From positions 436 to 46,501 of the forward strand of contig NZ_SJPV01000026.1 in NCBI RefSeq assembly GCF_007860135.1: a DNA stretch of 46,066 nt. The letters run 5' to 3'. The DNA comes from Novipirellula artificiosorum. GTDB taxonomy: Bacteria > Planctomycetota > Planctomycetia > Pirellulales > Pirellulaceae. Of this stretch, positions 34,755 to 43,121 are shown piece after piece. A program made the position numbers and the translations under genes. The notes under the pieces were generated by a model. That model did not search any database. It saw only the letters and a list, made by a program, of their open reading frames with translations, and was not told where the DNA came from. How positions within the stretch are numbered: the stretch's first letter is position 1; each line of letters begins with the position of its first letter.

Positions 34755-35987
34755 TTCGTGGTCCAGTACAATTTCATCGCATCGACCCTTGAGGCGTTGC
34801 AGAAATCCAAGCAAGAAATCAGCAAGCAAAATGATGAATTAAGGTATTTAGCGACTCGAGACCCGTTGACAGCGTGCTTGAATCGAAGACTGTTTTTTGA
34901 GATGTTCGACGAGCAATTCAATCATGCGAAAGCGAATGCTCTTCCGCTTTGTGCAATCATGGTTGACATCGATTACTTCAAAGCAATCAATGATGGTTAC
35001 GGTCATAGCATGGGGGACGAGGTCCTCCGAGAAGTCGGGAACTTGCTAAACGCTGCGACGCGAGCGGACGATGTGGTCTGTCGCTATGGGGGTGGAGAAT
35101 TCAGCCTGCTGATGCCAGCTGTAACGGCACTCTTGTCAGCACTGTCGTACCGCGACAATCAAACGGGTCAGCATTCGACCCGTGTTTCCAACTATGCAGC
35201 ACTTCTTGCACAACGAGTATTGAGTCCACGAGATGTGTATGTGGTCGAAATGGCAGCGTTATTGCATGACATTGGCAAGATCGGTGTGCCCGATGCCATA
35301 CTATTGAAACCGGGACCGTTGACGAAGGACGAATGGGTGCAAATGGAACGTCACGATCGCATTGGAATCGAGATCATCAGCAAGTCGTTCAAGCACCCCG
35401 GGTTGACGGACATTGTCAAGCATCACCATGCGCGATACGACGGAACCAACGGAAGTGAGAACGAACCTGTTGGCTCGGAGATCCCAGTGGGTGCCCGAAT
35501 CTTGACGATCGTCGATGCATTTGATGCGATGGTATCGGATCGGCCTTATCGAAAAGGGATGCCGGTAGCGGACGCCGTCAGCGAACTACGCCGTTGTGCC
35601 GGCTCGCAGTTTGATCCTGAATTGGTCGAGCACTTTATCGACGTCATCGCAAATCTGGGGTCTGTTCTTCCCGAAAATCAGGGCGAGACGATTTCCAATG
35701 ACTTGGTACTGAACATTGGCGAGCAGGTTGAGCGGCTTGTTGACGCCGCGGATGCCGGCGATAGCACGACCTTCGCAGCCATTGCGGAGCGACTACGAAT
35801 GACTGCGGAGAAATCCAACGTGCCATCACTTGCCAGCGCTGCATCGCGTGCCATCGAGGTTGTCAGTGAAGAAGTTCAGCTCGAGCAATTGATTGAGCAA
35901 TCGTTCGAGCTTCTAGCTGTCTGTCGGTCCATGCGAAGCAACCTCGCGTCGACCGAGGAAGAGCTGGTTGATTCACGCATGACTTGA
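34755..35987 (+). pseudogene. GGDEF/HD-GYP cyclic-di-GMP enzyme, N-terminus and part of GGDEF domain deleted
   Basis: The frame resembles the end of a HAMP-like linker (FVVQYNFIASTLEALQKS), followed by a GGDEF domain start (RDPLTACLNRRLF, DIDYFKAINDGYGH, RYGGGEF). Right after GGGEFSLLMP (about 35115) the sequence jumps in frame to AVTALLSALSYRDNQTGQHS, the start of an HD-GYP domain. The C-terminal third of GGDEF (roughly 70-90 residues) is therefore missing. The HD-GYP part has HDIGKIGVP, HHHARYDG and DAFDAMVSDRPYRKG, so phosphodiesterase-type residues are largely kept, although the GYP triplet itself is not. A C-terminal helical segment follows. The open frame extends back to an ATG at 34605, but the codons before 34755 are antisense adaptor DNA, so the sensor domain and native start are gone. 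Confidence 0.75.
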
Positions 35988-36059
35988 CATTGGGGCGAAT
36001 CCAGGCACTAGCAGTGACCATCGAAGATGGTTCGTTCGCCTTTTTTTGACCCCGCGCGA

Positions 36060-38459
36060 TCAGATTTCACCAAGACTGCGCAATGCAACGGCATCGTCGC
36101 TGTCTTCTATCTCCGAAATGAGCGAGCGAAGTTGGTCAATCTGGGGTTGCAGCCCTTTGGCCTCCGTGTGGGCAAGCAAGTCCCTTTCCAATTGTCGGAG
36201 TTGAGGCAAGTTCGGCTTGGCGGCGCCACCGTAGATTGCCAGCGTTTTGAGGCAACGTGAAATTCGATCACGCTTACCCCACTTGTCGATCTCCATGATC
36301 TCGATGCAAAGCGGGATGCCTTCCTTGATACGGTGTTTGGCCAACAGGTCGATTCCGGCCAAACGGACTCCACTTGCGAACATGATTCCACTCGGGGCGG
36401 GTGTGACGATCGCCTCGTGGATGGCGGGCAACAGCGGCTTGATTTCTTCGTAGGTCAACTGTTGATAGATTCCGCCGACCGTCCCGCGAGCTCGCCCATC
36501 TTGGTTGTTCAATCCGGCCGCCACCGCTTGGCGAAGCAGTTGGCGATCGACGTCGTCGAGGGACCGTTTCAACATTTGCCCAAAGACAGCGAAGCAGAGG
36601 TAACGCTGCTCCATCCCACGCGGGTCGTTCTCGGAGGGGCCTTGTGCCAGCATCGTGAGCAGTTCTGGCACCGCCGACATGGCTGGCTTGCCGATTGCGG
36701 CCAAAGCATCTGCGGCCTTCACTCTCAGCCAGAGATCATCATGCTTCAGGGCCTTCCTCAGGGCCGGTACGGCAGCAGCAGTTGCGCCCTTGAGCGTCAA
36801 GATGGCCTCACAGGCGCCGTAGCGTGCTTCGAGTCGCGGTGATTCCAGTAGCGAAAGGACCGAGTCGATTGAGATCGCTCGGCGCCGAGCCAATGCCTTC
36901 GCAGCCCGCTCACGCACTACTGGCGACCAGCTTTCCAGACGCTCGATGAGCTCGTTTTCATCCAGCTTGTCATAGTAACTGTTGCGGTCTTTATTCGTCC
37001 AGCCACACCCGTCTTGAATCAGCGCTTGAGCGGCTGTGGCATCAAGATGGGGAACGGTCGACGACCCTTTGCCGGTCAGACAGATCTTCTTCAGCGGCAT
37101 CGCATAGGCCAGCAGATAGCCGCCGGTACAATCCCAACCTGGGTACTTGTCGTTTTTCGATTGAGGTGGACCTTGGTGCAGAAAGGTTCCATCCCAGCGT
37201 CGTGCAAGATCAAAATACCAAGCACCAAATTCCTGCATCCATGCCCCCGTGGCATGGGGGCCGGATTGGGAGACGCCAGGAATCGACCACAGGATGTTGA
37301 AGAAGTTGCCGGTGTGTCCACCGTCACGCTCGGCACCGTAGGAGGCGACACACATCCGCGAGAAGAATTCGCCTCCTTGAGGATTATCGAGAAGGCTAAA
37401 CATAACCGAGGCCATCCCGCATTTTCCGTTGTCCTCGTGGGTTTGTGTCCAAGGGTGATGATCGCCGTAGGGGACCGCTCCTTTGCCGATGTAGAACCGC
37501 ATCAATCGCGCGCTCTTTTCAATCGCCTCGCTCACTTCCGGATCGTCGACCCCGGCCTCGCGTGCCAGGATCATCCCAATCGTCAGCGGCAGGCCGGGGG
37601 CATTCATCATACCGTAGCCCAGAAGACGTCCGTCGGGTCCAGCAAACTTGTGCCCCCATGAACCAACGATGCTTTGCCCCTCAGCAGCTTCCAACGCCAG
37701 ACGCCGCAAGCCAGGCATGACCGACTCGTCGCCGGTAACCATCTTGTACTCGGACAGCAGCATGATGACGTAGCCGTAATACCAAGTCTGAAAACTATCG
37801 GCCGAGTAGTCTGCCGCCCACTCGGCCTCTTTCTTCACGATTGGCAGATATTCAGATTTGCCGCTGGCCAGCAGTGCCAACGCGTTCAAGCAACGCGTGA
37901 TCGGATCCTGCCGATACGCGGGGCCTGCGATACGCTGGGCCAATACCTGGCAACCTTGCTCAAAAATCCGCTTTGACTTTGGACAGTCGTACGGCGCCAT
38001 GGGGCTGTAGGAACCCAAGACCGAAAGCTTGACGATAACGTTCTCTGTCGTGCCCGTTCGCCAACGAATCAACGACAGATTTCCCTTACCGGTCTCCGAT
38101 TCCGCCATCGTCAACGCCTTGCCCAATTCGGTGCGAGGGTCGTAGGAAAACGGCTTACCGCTCACGCCAAGAATCACATCACCCACCGCGAGGATTCCAT
38201 CGGCGGGCGATCCTTTCTCCACTTTGGTGATCGCGATTTGCCGCGCGTCGGTGGTGACAAGCTTGTCACTAAACATCCAGCCTCGGGCACCGGTAGCTCC
38301 CAAGTTCCAGTCGTGATTGGCGCCGGCGGGGATCTTCTCACCTTCAGTGAAGTCCGGGTTAGTCATGGTGGAACCAGGCCCAGCGGCAAACGTCGGTGTC
38401 ACGTCAAAGAGGCAAATTGCCATCGCAGCAAAGGAAAGGGCAACGTGTTTTAAGTTCAT
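36060..38459 (-). CDS. Secreted DUF6288-type protein with PDZ and HEAT repeats
   Basis: The product is 799 residues with a signal peptide (residues 1-25, ending TFAA). A PDZ-like domain follows at about residues 55-145 (ITKVEKGSPADGILAVGDVI). A long α-helical middle (about 165-480) with GHTGNFFN and WDCTGGYLLAYAMPL motifs matches the DUF6288 family. The C-terminal third is HEAT-like repeats (LKHDDLWLRVKAADALAAIG and similar). No catalytic role is established for the family. The start at 38459 is used because the signal peptide begins there; the frame is open to 38516. It is the last minus-strand gene before the decayed patch and is separated from the LamG gene by a repeat-rich gap. Confidence 0.8.
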   Translation of the reverse strand: MNLKHVALSFAAMAICLFDVTPTFAAGPGSTMTNPDFTEGEKIPAGANHDWNLGATGARGWMFSDKLVTTDARQIAITKVEKGSPADGILAVGDVILGVSGKPFSYDPRTELGKALTMAESETGKGNLSLIRWRTGTTENVIVKLSVLGSYSPMAPYDCPKSKRIFEQGCQVLAQRIAGPAYRQDPITRCLNALALLASGKSEYLPIVKKEAEWAADYSADSFQTWYYGYVIMLLSEYKMVTGDESVMPGLRRLALEAAEGQSIVGSWGHKFAGPDGRLLGYGMMNAPGLPLTIGMILAREAGVDDPEVSEAIEKSARLMRFYIGKGAVPYGDHHPWTQTHEDNGKCGMASVMFSLLDNPQGGEFFSRMCVASYGAERDGGHTGNFFNILWSIPGVSQSGPHATGAWMQEFGAWYFDLARRWDGTFLHQGPPQSKNDKYPGWDCTGGYLLAYAMPLKKICLTGKGSSTVPHLDATAAQALIQDGCGWTNKDRNSYYDKLDENELIERLESWSPVVRERAAKALARRRAISIDSVLSLLESPRLEARYGACEAILTLKGATAAAVPALRKALKHDDLWLRVKAADALAAIGKPAMSAVPELLTMLAQGPSENDPRGMEQRYLCFAVFGQMLKRSLDDVDRQLLRQAVAAGLNNQDGRARGTVGGIYQQLTYEEIKPLLPAIHEAIVTPAPSGIMFASGVRLAGIDLLAKHRIKEGIPLCIEIMEIDKWGKRDRISRCLKTLAIYGGAAKPNLPQLRQLERDLLAHTEAKGLQPQIDQLRSLISEIEDSDDAVALRSLGEI

Positions 38460-38643
38460 GGCGGGAGCTCTTCGTTTGTTTAAGGGAGACAATTTTAGTC
38501 GCTTTTCGCGGGGCACATGAGAAAAACAACTCTGGTATCTGAGAAGTGGCGTAAGCTTTCAGCTAGCGATATCGGTAATGCATGCTGGAAGCTGGCGCCA
38601 CCTATTCTTCTTACGTCCCTCGCGGCCTGAGTACACCAAACAA

Positions 38644-38667
38644 CCCCTCCCGCTGCGCGGGCAGGGG
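38644..38667. repeat. GC-rich stem-loop
   Basis: CCCCTCCCGC (38644-38653) pairs with GCGGGCAGGGG (38657-38667), with one bulged base and a 3-base loop. It resembles a REP-type palindrome. It has no T-tract and therefore is not an obvious terminator. Confidence 0.5.
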
Positions 38668-38827
38668 TGGTTGGATACCTAAACATTGTGTTAGTCATAA
38701 CTTAAAAACCGGACGACCTGTTTGGGAGGGGGAGGGGTTGGCCGGCGTGAAGCTACTCGCAAGGCCATGCGAAAAACGACCAACATCGATTCACAACCTC
38801 GTGGACGGTCAGCATTAAATTTTAGGG

Positions 38828-38890
38828 TAGTGGATTTCGCCAGAAATCCGTAACTCAATTGTTCTTAGGGACTTCTGGCGAAGTCCACTA
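38828..38890. repeat. 22-bp inverted repeat, REP/MITE-like
   Basis: The arms 38828-38849 and 38869-38890 are reverse complements with two mismatches, around a 19-base AT-richer spacer. Both contain TTCGCCAGAA or its complement. The element could form a long hairpin just downstream of the LamG gene stop and may act as a terminator or be a small non-autonomous repeat. Confidence 0.7.
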
Positions 38891-38970
38891 CGTCCCAACT
38901 CGCAGTTTTAACCTTGACGGTCCACTAAGAGCGAAAGTCGTACCTCTTTCAATTGTTTCGCTGCTGGTCC

Positions 38971-41040
38971 TTAGCGGGGTATTAAAGTGATTTCCAAAGA
39001 CTTCGTCGTTTCGTGCTGGATCCACACGATCAAATCGGAGTTTTCCAATCCGTGGCGGTGCCCGATTCGGAAGTTTGGGCCTTGAGATACTTCTTTGCCA
39101 TTGATTTTGAGCGTCGCTTCGGAAGTACCCCAACCTTGAATCACCAAAGCGGGATTGTAAATGGGGCTGTTGTCGTCGGCGGCAAACCTGATCTTTAACT
39201 CGTCGGCCTTGTCGCCGGTACGAGAGAGCACGAAGGCTCGTTGGCCACGGTCGTAGCCAAGATCTTCAGCACCTTGGCTTAAACTCAAATGCGGCGGATG
39301 GTTCCAGCTCTTTGCCAAAGTAACGAGCTTCTTCATCGGCAGGTCGGTCATGCCATAGATGCCGTTCCACCAACTACGTCCCCCTTCTTCGTGGACCGGT
39401 GGTGAGGAGATGGGAAAGCCGAGGAAGTGCGTTGGACGGTCCGCCGCTTGGACGGTGCGACCGTCACAACGAGCTTGGCCCACAGGCCAGTGGTTGCAGG
39501 CGCCGGGCCGATCGAAGCCGCTAATGTCGCGGTCTTTGACGTACTGCATGCGGTTGCCTGTTTCGTAAATGATGACCGGGTCATGCGGCGAACGGAAGTT
39601 GTAACGCTGGATGGTCAACTCATCCGGCACGTTGTCCAATTGCTTGGCAGGATTCTCGACGAAGCGAAGCGTCAGTTCTTCGCCACGCATATTGGCTACG
39701 GTGCAGAATTCCTTCTCGACCACATCGTTGTTGTATTGGTCGGGGTTCGTGAACGGCAGCGATTCCTGAAACTGCCGCGGGTTGCCAAGTGTTCCCGTCA
39801 TCCATGTCGGTTTTCGCACCCCGATGGCGTCCGGGTAAATCGTATAGTATTCGTCGACCCAGCAGGCGCGACCGGTCTTTTCATCAACGTTCCAAAGATT
39901 GTCCTTTGAACTGACGGGAGCGTAGCGCCAATGGACGACGGTGCGAGCGTCGTTACTTTCGATAATACGCACGTGGCTGTAGCGGCAGAGACGATCCTGC
40001 ATGTGCTCGAAGCAGCCATCGGTATCCGCATCGCCGGTTTTCCAGGCCTCGACACTTTGATCGGCCATCCATTGGTCATCGTTGGTTACCCAAGCAGGCG
40101 AATAGCGACTGCCGCGCCAAAAGACGACGCGGACCGGCGTCTGATCAAAGCGCACGAGCACGTCCGGATGATCATCGACCCGCCACAGAGCATCCCACTG
40201 TTCGTAGTACTTCAAGTTGCAATAGACGGCGCCGAATCGCCCAGGCCCCTTGGGACCGGAGGGCATCCGCCGTGGTTGGATTTCACAGCCGGCTACCGGT
40301 TTGGCACTTTCAAATGCCCTGGCGAGGTCGGAGGGAGAGAGTGCCCGGTTGTGGATCTTCAATTCGTCAATCGCCCCGTCGAGGCACCAGAACGACGCGA
40401 CCGTGCCATGTTCGCGGTGGATGTTCGATGGTTTCATCAGCATGTGGTTGGCACCGATGCGGAGGTCGGTATTGGGAGCGAAATTTGCTTGCCCCTGTAT
40501 TTCAAGCGAGCCTACGATTTCCCCGTTGGCATAAAGTGTGATTCCCTTGTCGGGGTGAAAGGTTGCGGCGATCGAGATCCACTGGCGAAGTGGCAGGACC
40601 CAATCTTCGCTTGCGCAACTTTGCCATTCACCATCGACGGCCACTTGCAACCGAATTTGGCCGCGCGGCCCCACGCTCAGTGCATAGCCCGCCTGTTCGT
40701 CGCGCTGTTGCGTGACGATGGGGCACCAGTTCCAGGGATAGGCGCCTTGGGCAACCCACGCCTCGACCGAGAAGTCGCCACTGAGACGTGGCGCATCGGC
40801 GGATGCCCGATCAATCACCGTGGTGAATCCGTCGAATTGCAACGCTTTGCCCACGGCGCCACCGATAAGCTTGTGATTTCCTTCAACGTGGTCCTCCCGA
40901 TCCGCCGAACGATCTGCGACGACGTTCTTTTCAATCGAGTCGAACGACCACCAAGCCGATGGATCTTCGGACGCAACAACGCTGGTGGTTAAGATCCATG
41001 GAAGGCAAAGGGAGACTGCAACGTGGGGGAGCAGATTCAT
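38971..41040 (-). CDS. Secreted LamG-domain protein, function unknown
   Basis: The product is 689 residues with a signal peptide (residues 1-23, ending VVAS). A LamG/concanavalin-like jellyroll occupies about residues 30-235 (LSGDFSVEAWVAQG, QWISIAATFHPDKGITLYAN, GAIDELKIHNRALS), a fold that usually binds carbohydrate. The remaining 450 residues have no motif I recognise; their W/Y-rich composition suggests a β-rich binding or enzyme domain. The start at 41040 is chosen because AAGGA lies 8 bases upstream; the frame is open to 41100. It follows the guanylyltransferase gene by 182 bases and may belong to the same sugar cluster. Confidence 0.75.
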   Translation of the reverse strand: MNLLPHVAVSLCLPWILTTSVVASEDPSAWWSFDSIEKNVVADRSADREDHVEGNHKLIGGAVGKALQFDGFTTVIDRASADAPRLSGDFSVEAWVAQGAYPWNWCPIVTQQRDEQAGYALSVGPRGQIRLQVAVDGEWQSCASEDWVLPLRQWISIAATFHPDKGITLYANGEIVGSLEIQGQANFAPNTDLRIGANHMLMKPSNIHREHGTVASFWCLDGAIDELKIHNRALSPSDLARAFESAKPVAGCEIQPRRMPSGPKGPGRFGAVYCNLKYYEQWDALWRVDDHPDVLVRFDQTPVRVVFWRGSRYSPAWVTNDDQWMADQSVEAWKTGDADTDGCFEHMQDRLCRYSHVRIIESNDARTVVHWRYAPVSSKDNLWNVDEKTGRACWVDEYYTIYPDAIGVRKPTWMTGTLGNPRQFQESLPFTNPDQYNNDVVEKEFCTVANMRGEELTLRFVENPAKQLDNVPDELTIQRYNFRSPHDPVIIYETGNRMQYVKDRDISGFDRPGACNHWPVGQARCDGRTVQAADRPTHFLGFPISSPPVHEEGGRSWWNGIYGMTDLPMKKLVTLAKSWNHPPHLSLSQGAEDLGYDRGQRAFVLSRTGDKADELKIRFAADDNSPIYNPALVIQGWGTSEATLKINGKEVSQGPNFRIGHRHGLENSDLIVWIQHETTKSLEITLIPR

Positions 41041-41222
41041 TCGATAGGTCCTTGTTGGAGATGTCATCGTTGGAGGGCCGTGTAGTTTTGTCTCACCCAA
41101 GCTCTGGGTGGGGCGCGAAGCGAACTCACGCGGAGAGGGTTGATTCGGAGGATAAATGGCGATTGCCCTGCGGCGATTTCATTTCGGAAGCATTTAGATA
41201 CACGAGATCACACGCACCAAGG

Positions 41223-42296
41223 CTATACGATTTCAGGTGCCTGCTCGGCGACGTACTCAACCAGGGCTTTCATGTCGGTGTTCTTGTCGCCGATGAAGAC
41301 GGTATCGCCGGTCACGATGACGGTTAGGTTTTCCGCCGCGACCACCACATGCCGTTGCGAGTCGGCCAAAATGTGGTTCCCCGTTCCTTGTACAACGACT
41401 TTGCCAAAGGTGACATTGCCGTCCTGCGGTGAACCGATCCTATTTGCCAATGCAGCATGCGTTCCCATGTCTTCCCAGCTGCAGGGAAGAAGAATGCTAC
41501 ATGCTTTGTCTGTTTTTTGCATGATCTTGTAATCGATCGAACCGGTCGGCATCTGGGGAAACAACTCATGGAGAACTTGATCACGCTGGGGCGTTTCCCA
41601 TGCATCGCCGATTCGCTCAAGCAAAGGAGCTGCTTCCGGCAAGTGAGTGCTGATCTCCTGCAGAATCGTTTCCGCCTTCCAGGCAAATTGTCCAGAATTC
41701 CAGCAGTATCCCCCTTCGTTGATGTAGCGCTCCGCGATCTCCAACTCCGGCTTTTCCGTGAAGGCCGCGATCTGTCGCACCTCACAACCTGGAAAGCCAA
41801 CGGCGTCACCCAGCTTCTGCCAGCCGACGAGCGTACTGGGCGAGACGGCCTTTACGCCGAAAGCGATCAGTCGGTCGGGATGCAATTCAAGAAAATCAGC
41901 TGCGTCGGCAATGGCGGTGTTGAACTGGTCGGCAGGTTCGATGATTTGATCCGCAGTGAGCACGACCATCGTCGCCCTGGGGCACCGGGTTTTCAGCACG
42001 GTCGCTGCTAAACCAATCGCGCTGGCCGTGTCGCGCAGGCAGGGCTCGTAAACGAAGTTCTGTGCAGGAATTTGAGGAAGCGTCTCTTGGGCGATTGCCT
42101 TGTACTTGGTACTCGTCAGAATCAGAATACGGTCGTTGGGTAGGTGATCACGGAGCTTGTCCACCGTCAGTTCGATCAGTGACCGACCGCCGAACAGTTT
42201 AAGAAAGTGCTTGGGCTTGTCCTTGCTGCTCAAGGGCCAAAGGCGTGTTCCCGCCCCGCCAGCCATTACCACTGCATAGCAATTCTCGTTCAGCAT
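41223..42296 (-). CDS. manC: Mannose-1-phosphate guanylyltransferase-like nucleotidyltransferase
   Basis: The product is 357 residues with the nucleotidyltransferase signature VMAGGAGTRLWPLSSKDKPK at the N-terminus, FTEKPE in the middle and SWEDMGTHAAL near residue 280. These are the hallmarks of GDP-mannose pyrophosphorylases, which make GDP-mannose from mannose-1-phosphate and GTP. It is the short form and lacks the cupin-type phosphomannose isomerase domain of bifunctional enzymes. It begins 9 bases after the GHMP kinase gene, so the two are co-transcribed and may act in series, with the kinase making a sugar-1-phosphate that this enzyme activates. Specificity for mannose rather than another hexose-1-phosphate is inferred from the family. 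Confidence 0.87.
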   Translation of the reverse strand: MLNENCYAVVMAGGAGTRLWPLSSKDKPKHFLKLFGGRSLIELTVDKLRDHLPNDRILILTSTKYKAIAQETLPQIPAQNFVYEPCLRDTASAIGLAATVLKTRCPRATMVVLTADQIIEPADQFNTAIADAADFLELHPDRLIAFGVKAVSPSTLVGWQKLGDAVGFPGCEVRQIAAFTEKPELEIAERYINEGGYCWNSGQFAWKAETILQEISTHLPEAAPLLERIGDAWETPQRDQVLHELFPQMPTGSIDYKIMQKTDKACSILLPCSWEDMGTHAALANRIGSPQDGNVTFGKVVVQGTGNHILADSQRHVVVAAENLTVIVTGDTVFIGDKNTDMKALVEYVAEQAPEIV

Positions 42297-42305
42297 GTTG
42301 GTCTT

Positions 42306-43094
42306 CTATTCCAGGTTGACTTTGACTTGGAAGCCGCCTTCAACCGGCTCGGAAGAAGCGACGTAGATGTAACCCACGCCGCACCCCGAAGGCATCGCGC
42401 CAGAGTACTTCTTCTGGTAGTAACGCAGTTTCTTCATCACTGGCACATCGATGGTTGGGTGCTCGAAGATGGCGGGTAGCATTTTCCGCCAGGCGTAGGA
42501 GCAGAGATTGAAAGAAGCTCCCAACGCGTCCACATCCCGATTCTTGATCGCGGTGAAGCAGTCCTGTCCGGACTGTCCGAGTTGCTGGACGACCTTCTTG
42601 GTAGCGAACCGACCGCTGTCAAAGGGATTGTATCCCTCGGGGCGAGGTCCGACACAATCGACGATCCAGAAGTTGTTCTCGAACCACTTGGCGGTACGCT
42701 GATTGACAATCGATGTTACCGTCTTGGGCAGGACGCCGTTGTGATGGCGAAAATCATAGTGAAGCAGCGTGACTCCCGGATAGACGGAACCCCATGCGTC
42801 TTGGGAACCGCCAATGGGCACCTTCGTCGCATTCTCCCAGTAGTACAGGTCGCTTGCCAGCTGATACTTGTCGATATCCTCGGGGATACCGCCCGGGTAC
42901 TTGTCCACGAGAATCTGTCGGGTGCTCGAGCAGATTCCGCATCGATCGTGAAAGGTGAGATTCGGCTGAATCTGGACAACCACGACGTACCCGTCCGCCA
43001 GAAAGTTGACGAAATTGTGGTCGCCCCACCCGCCGGCAAGCGCGACTCGGTAAGGCAGGGTGGTTGCCGATTTCTTACGTGGCTGTTTTTCCAT
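42306..43094 (-). CDS. Compact GHMP-type sugar kinase
   Basis: The product is 262 residues, shorter than typical GHMP kinases (about 330-400). The first motif reads PYRVALAGGWGDHNFV, the ATP-loop motif appears as RCGICSSTRQIL and the third as GGSQDAWGSVYPGV. The C-terminal GHMP motif is SGAMPSGCGVGYIYVAS. The spacing between motifs I and II is only about 25 residues, against roughly 80 in larger relatives, so part of the N-terminal domain is absent. It may phosphorylate a sugar at C1 for the downstream guanylyltransferase (inference from the operon). The start at 43094 (ATG, GGAG 7 bases upstream) is preferred to a TTG at 43118. The symporter gene ends 27 bases upstream. Confidence 0.75.
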   Translation of the reverse strand: MEKQPRKKSATTLPYRVALAGGWGDHNFVNFLADGYVVVVQIQPNLTFHDRCGICSSTRQILVDKYPGGIPEDIDKYQLASDLYYWENATKVPIGGSQDAWGSVYPGVTLLHYDFRHHNGVLPKTVTSIVNQRTAKWFENNFWIVDCVGPRPEGYNPFDSGRFATKKVVQQLGQSGQDCFTAIKNRDVDALGASFNLCSYAWRKMLPAIFEHPTIDVPVMKKLRYYQKKYSGAMPSGCGVGYIYVASSEPVEGGFQVKVNLE

Positions 43095-43121
43095 CAAAGT
43101 GCTCCGTCGATCGTTCAATGG

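Larger units (their letters stand above)
38460..38970. other. Repeat-rich intergenic region
   Basis: This is 511 bases with no gene. It holds a GC-rich stem-loop at 38644-38667, a polypurine GGGAGGGGGAGGGG tract at about 38724-38737 and the long inverted repeat at 38828-38890. It lies between the stop of the LamG gene and the start of the DUF6288 gene on the same strand, so it must contain the DUF6288 promoter. Confidence 0.55.
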
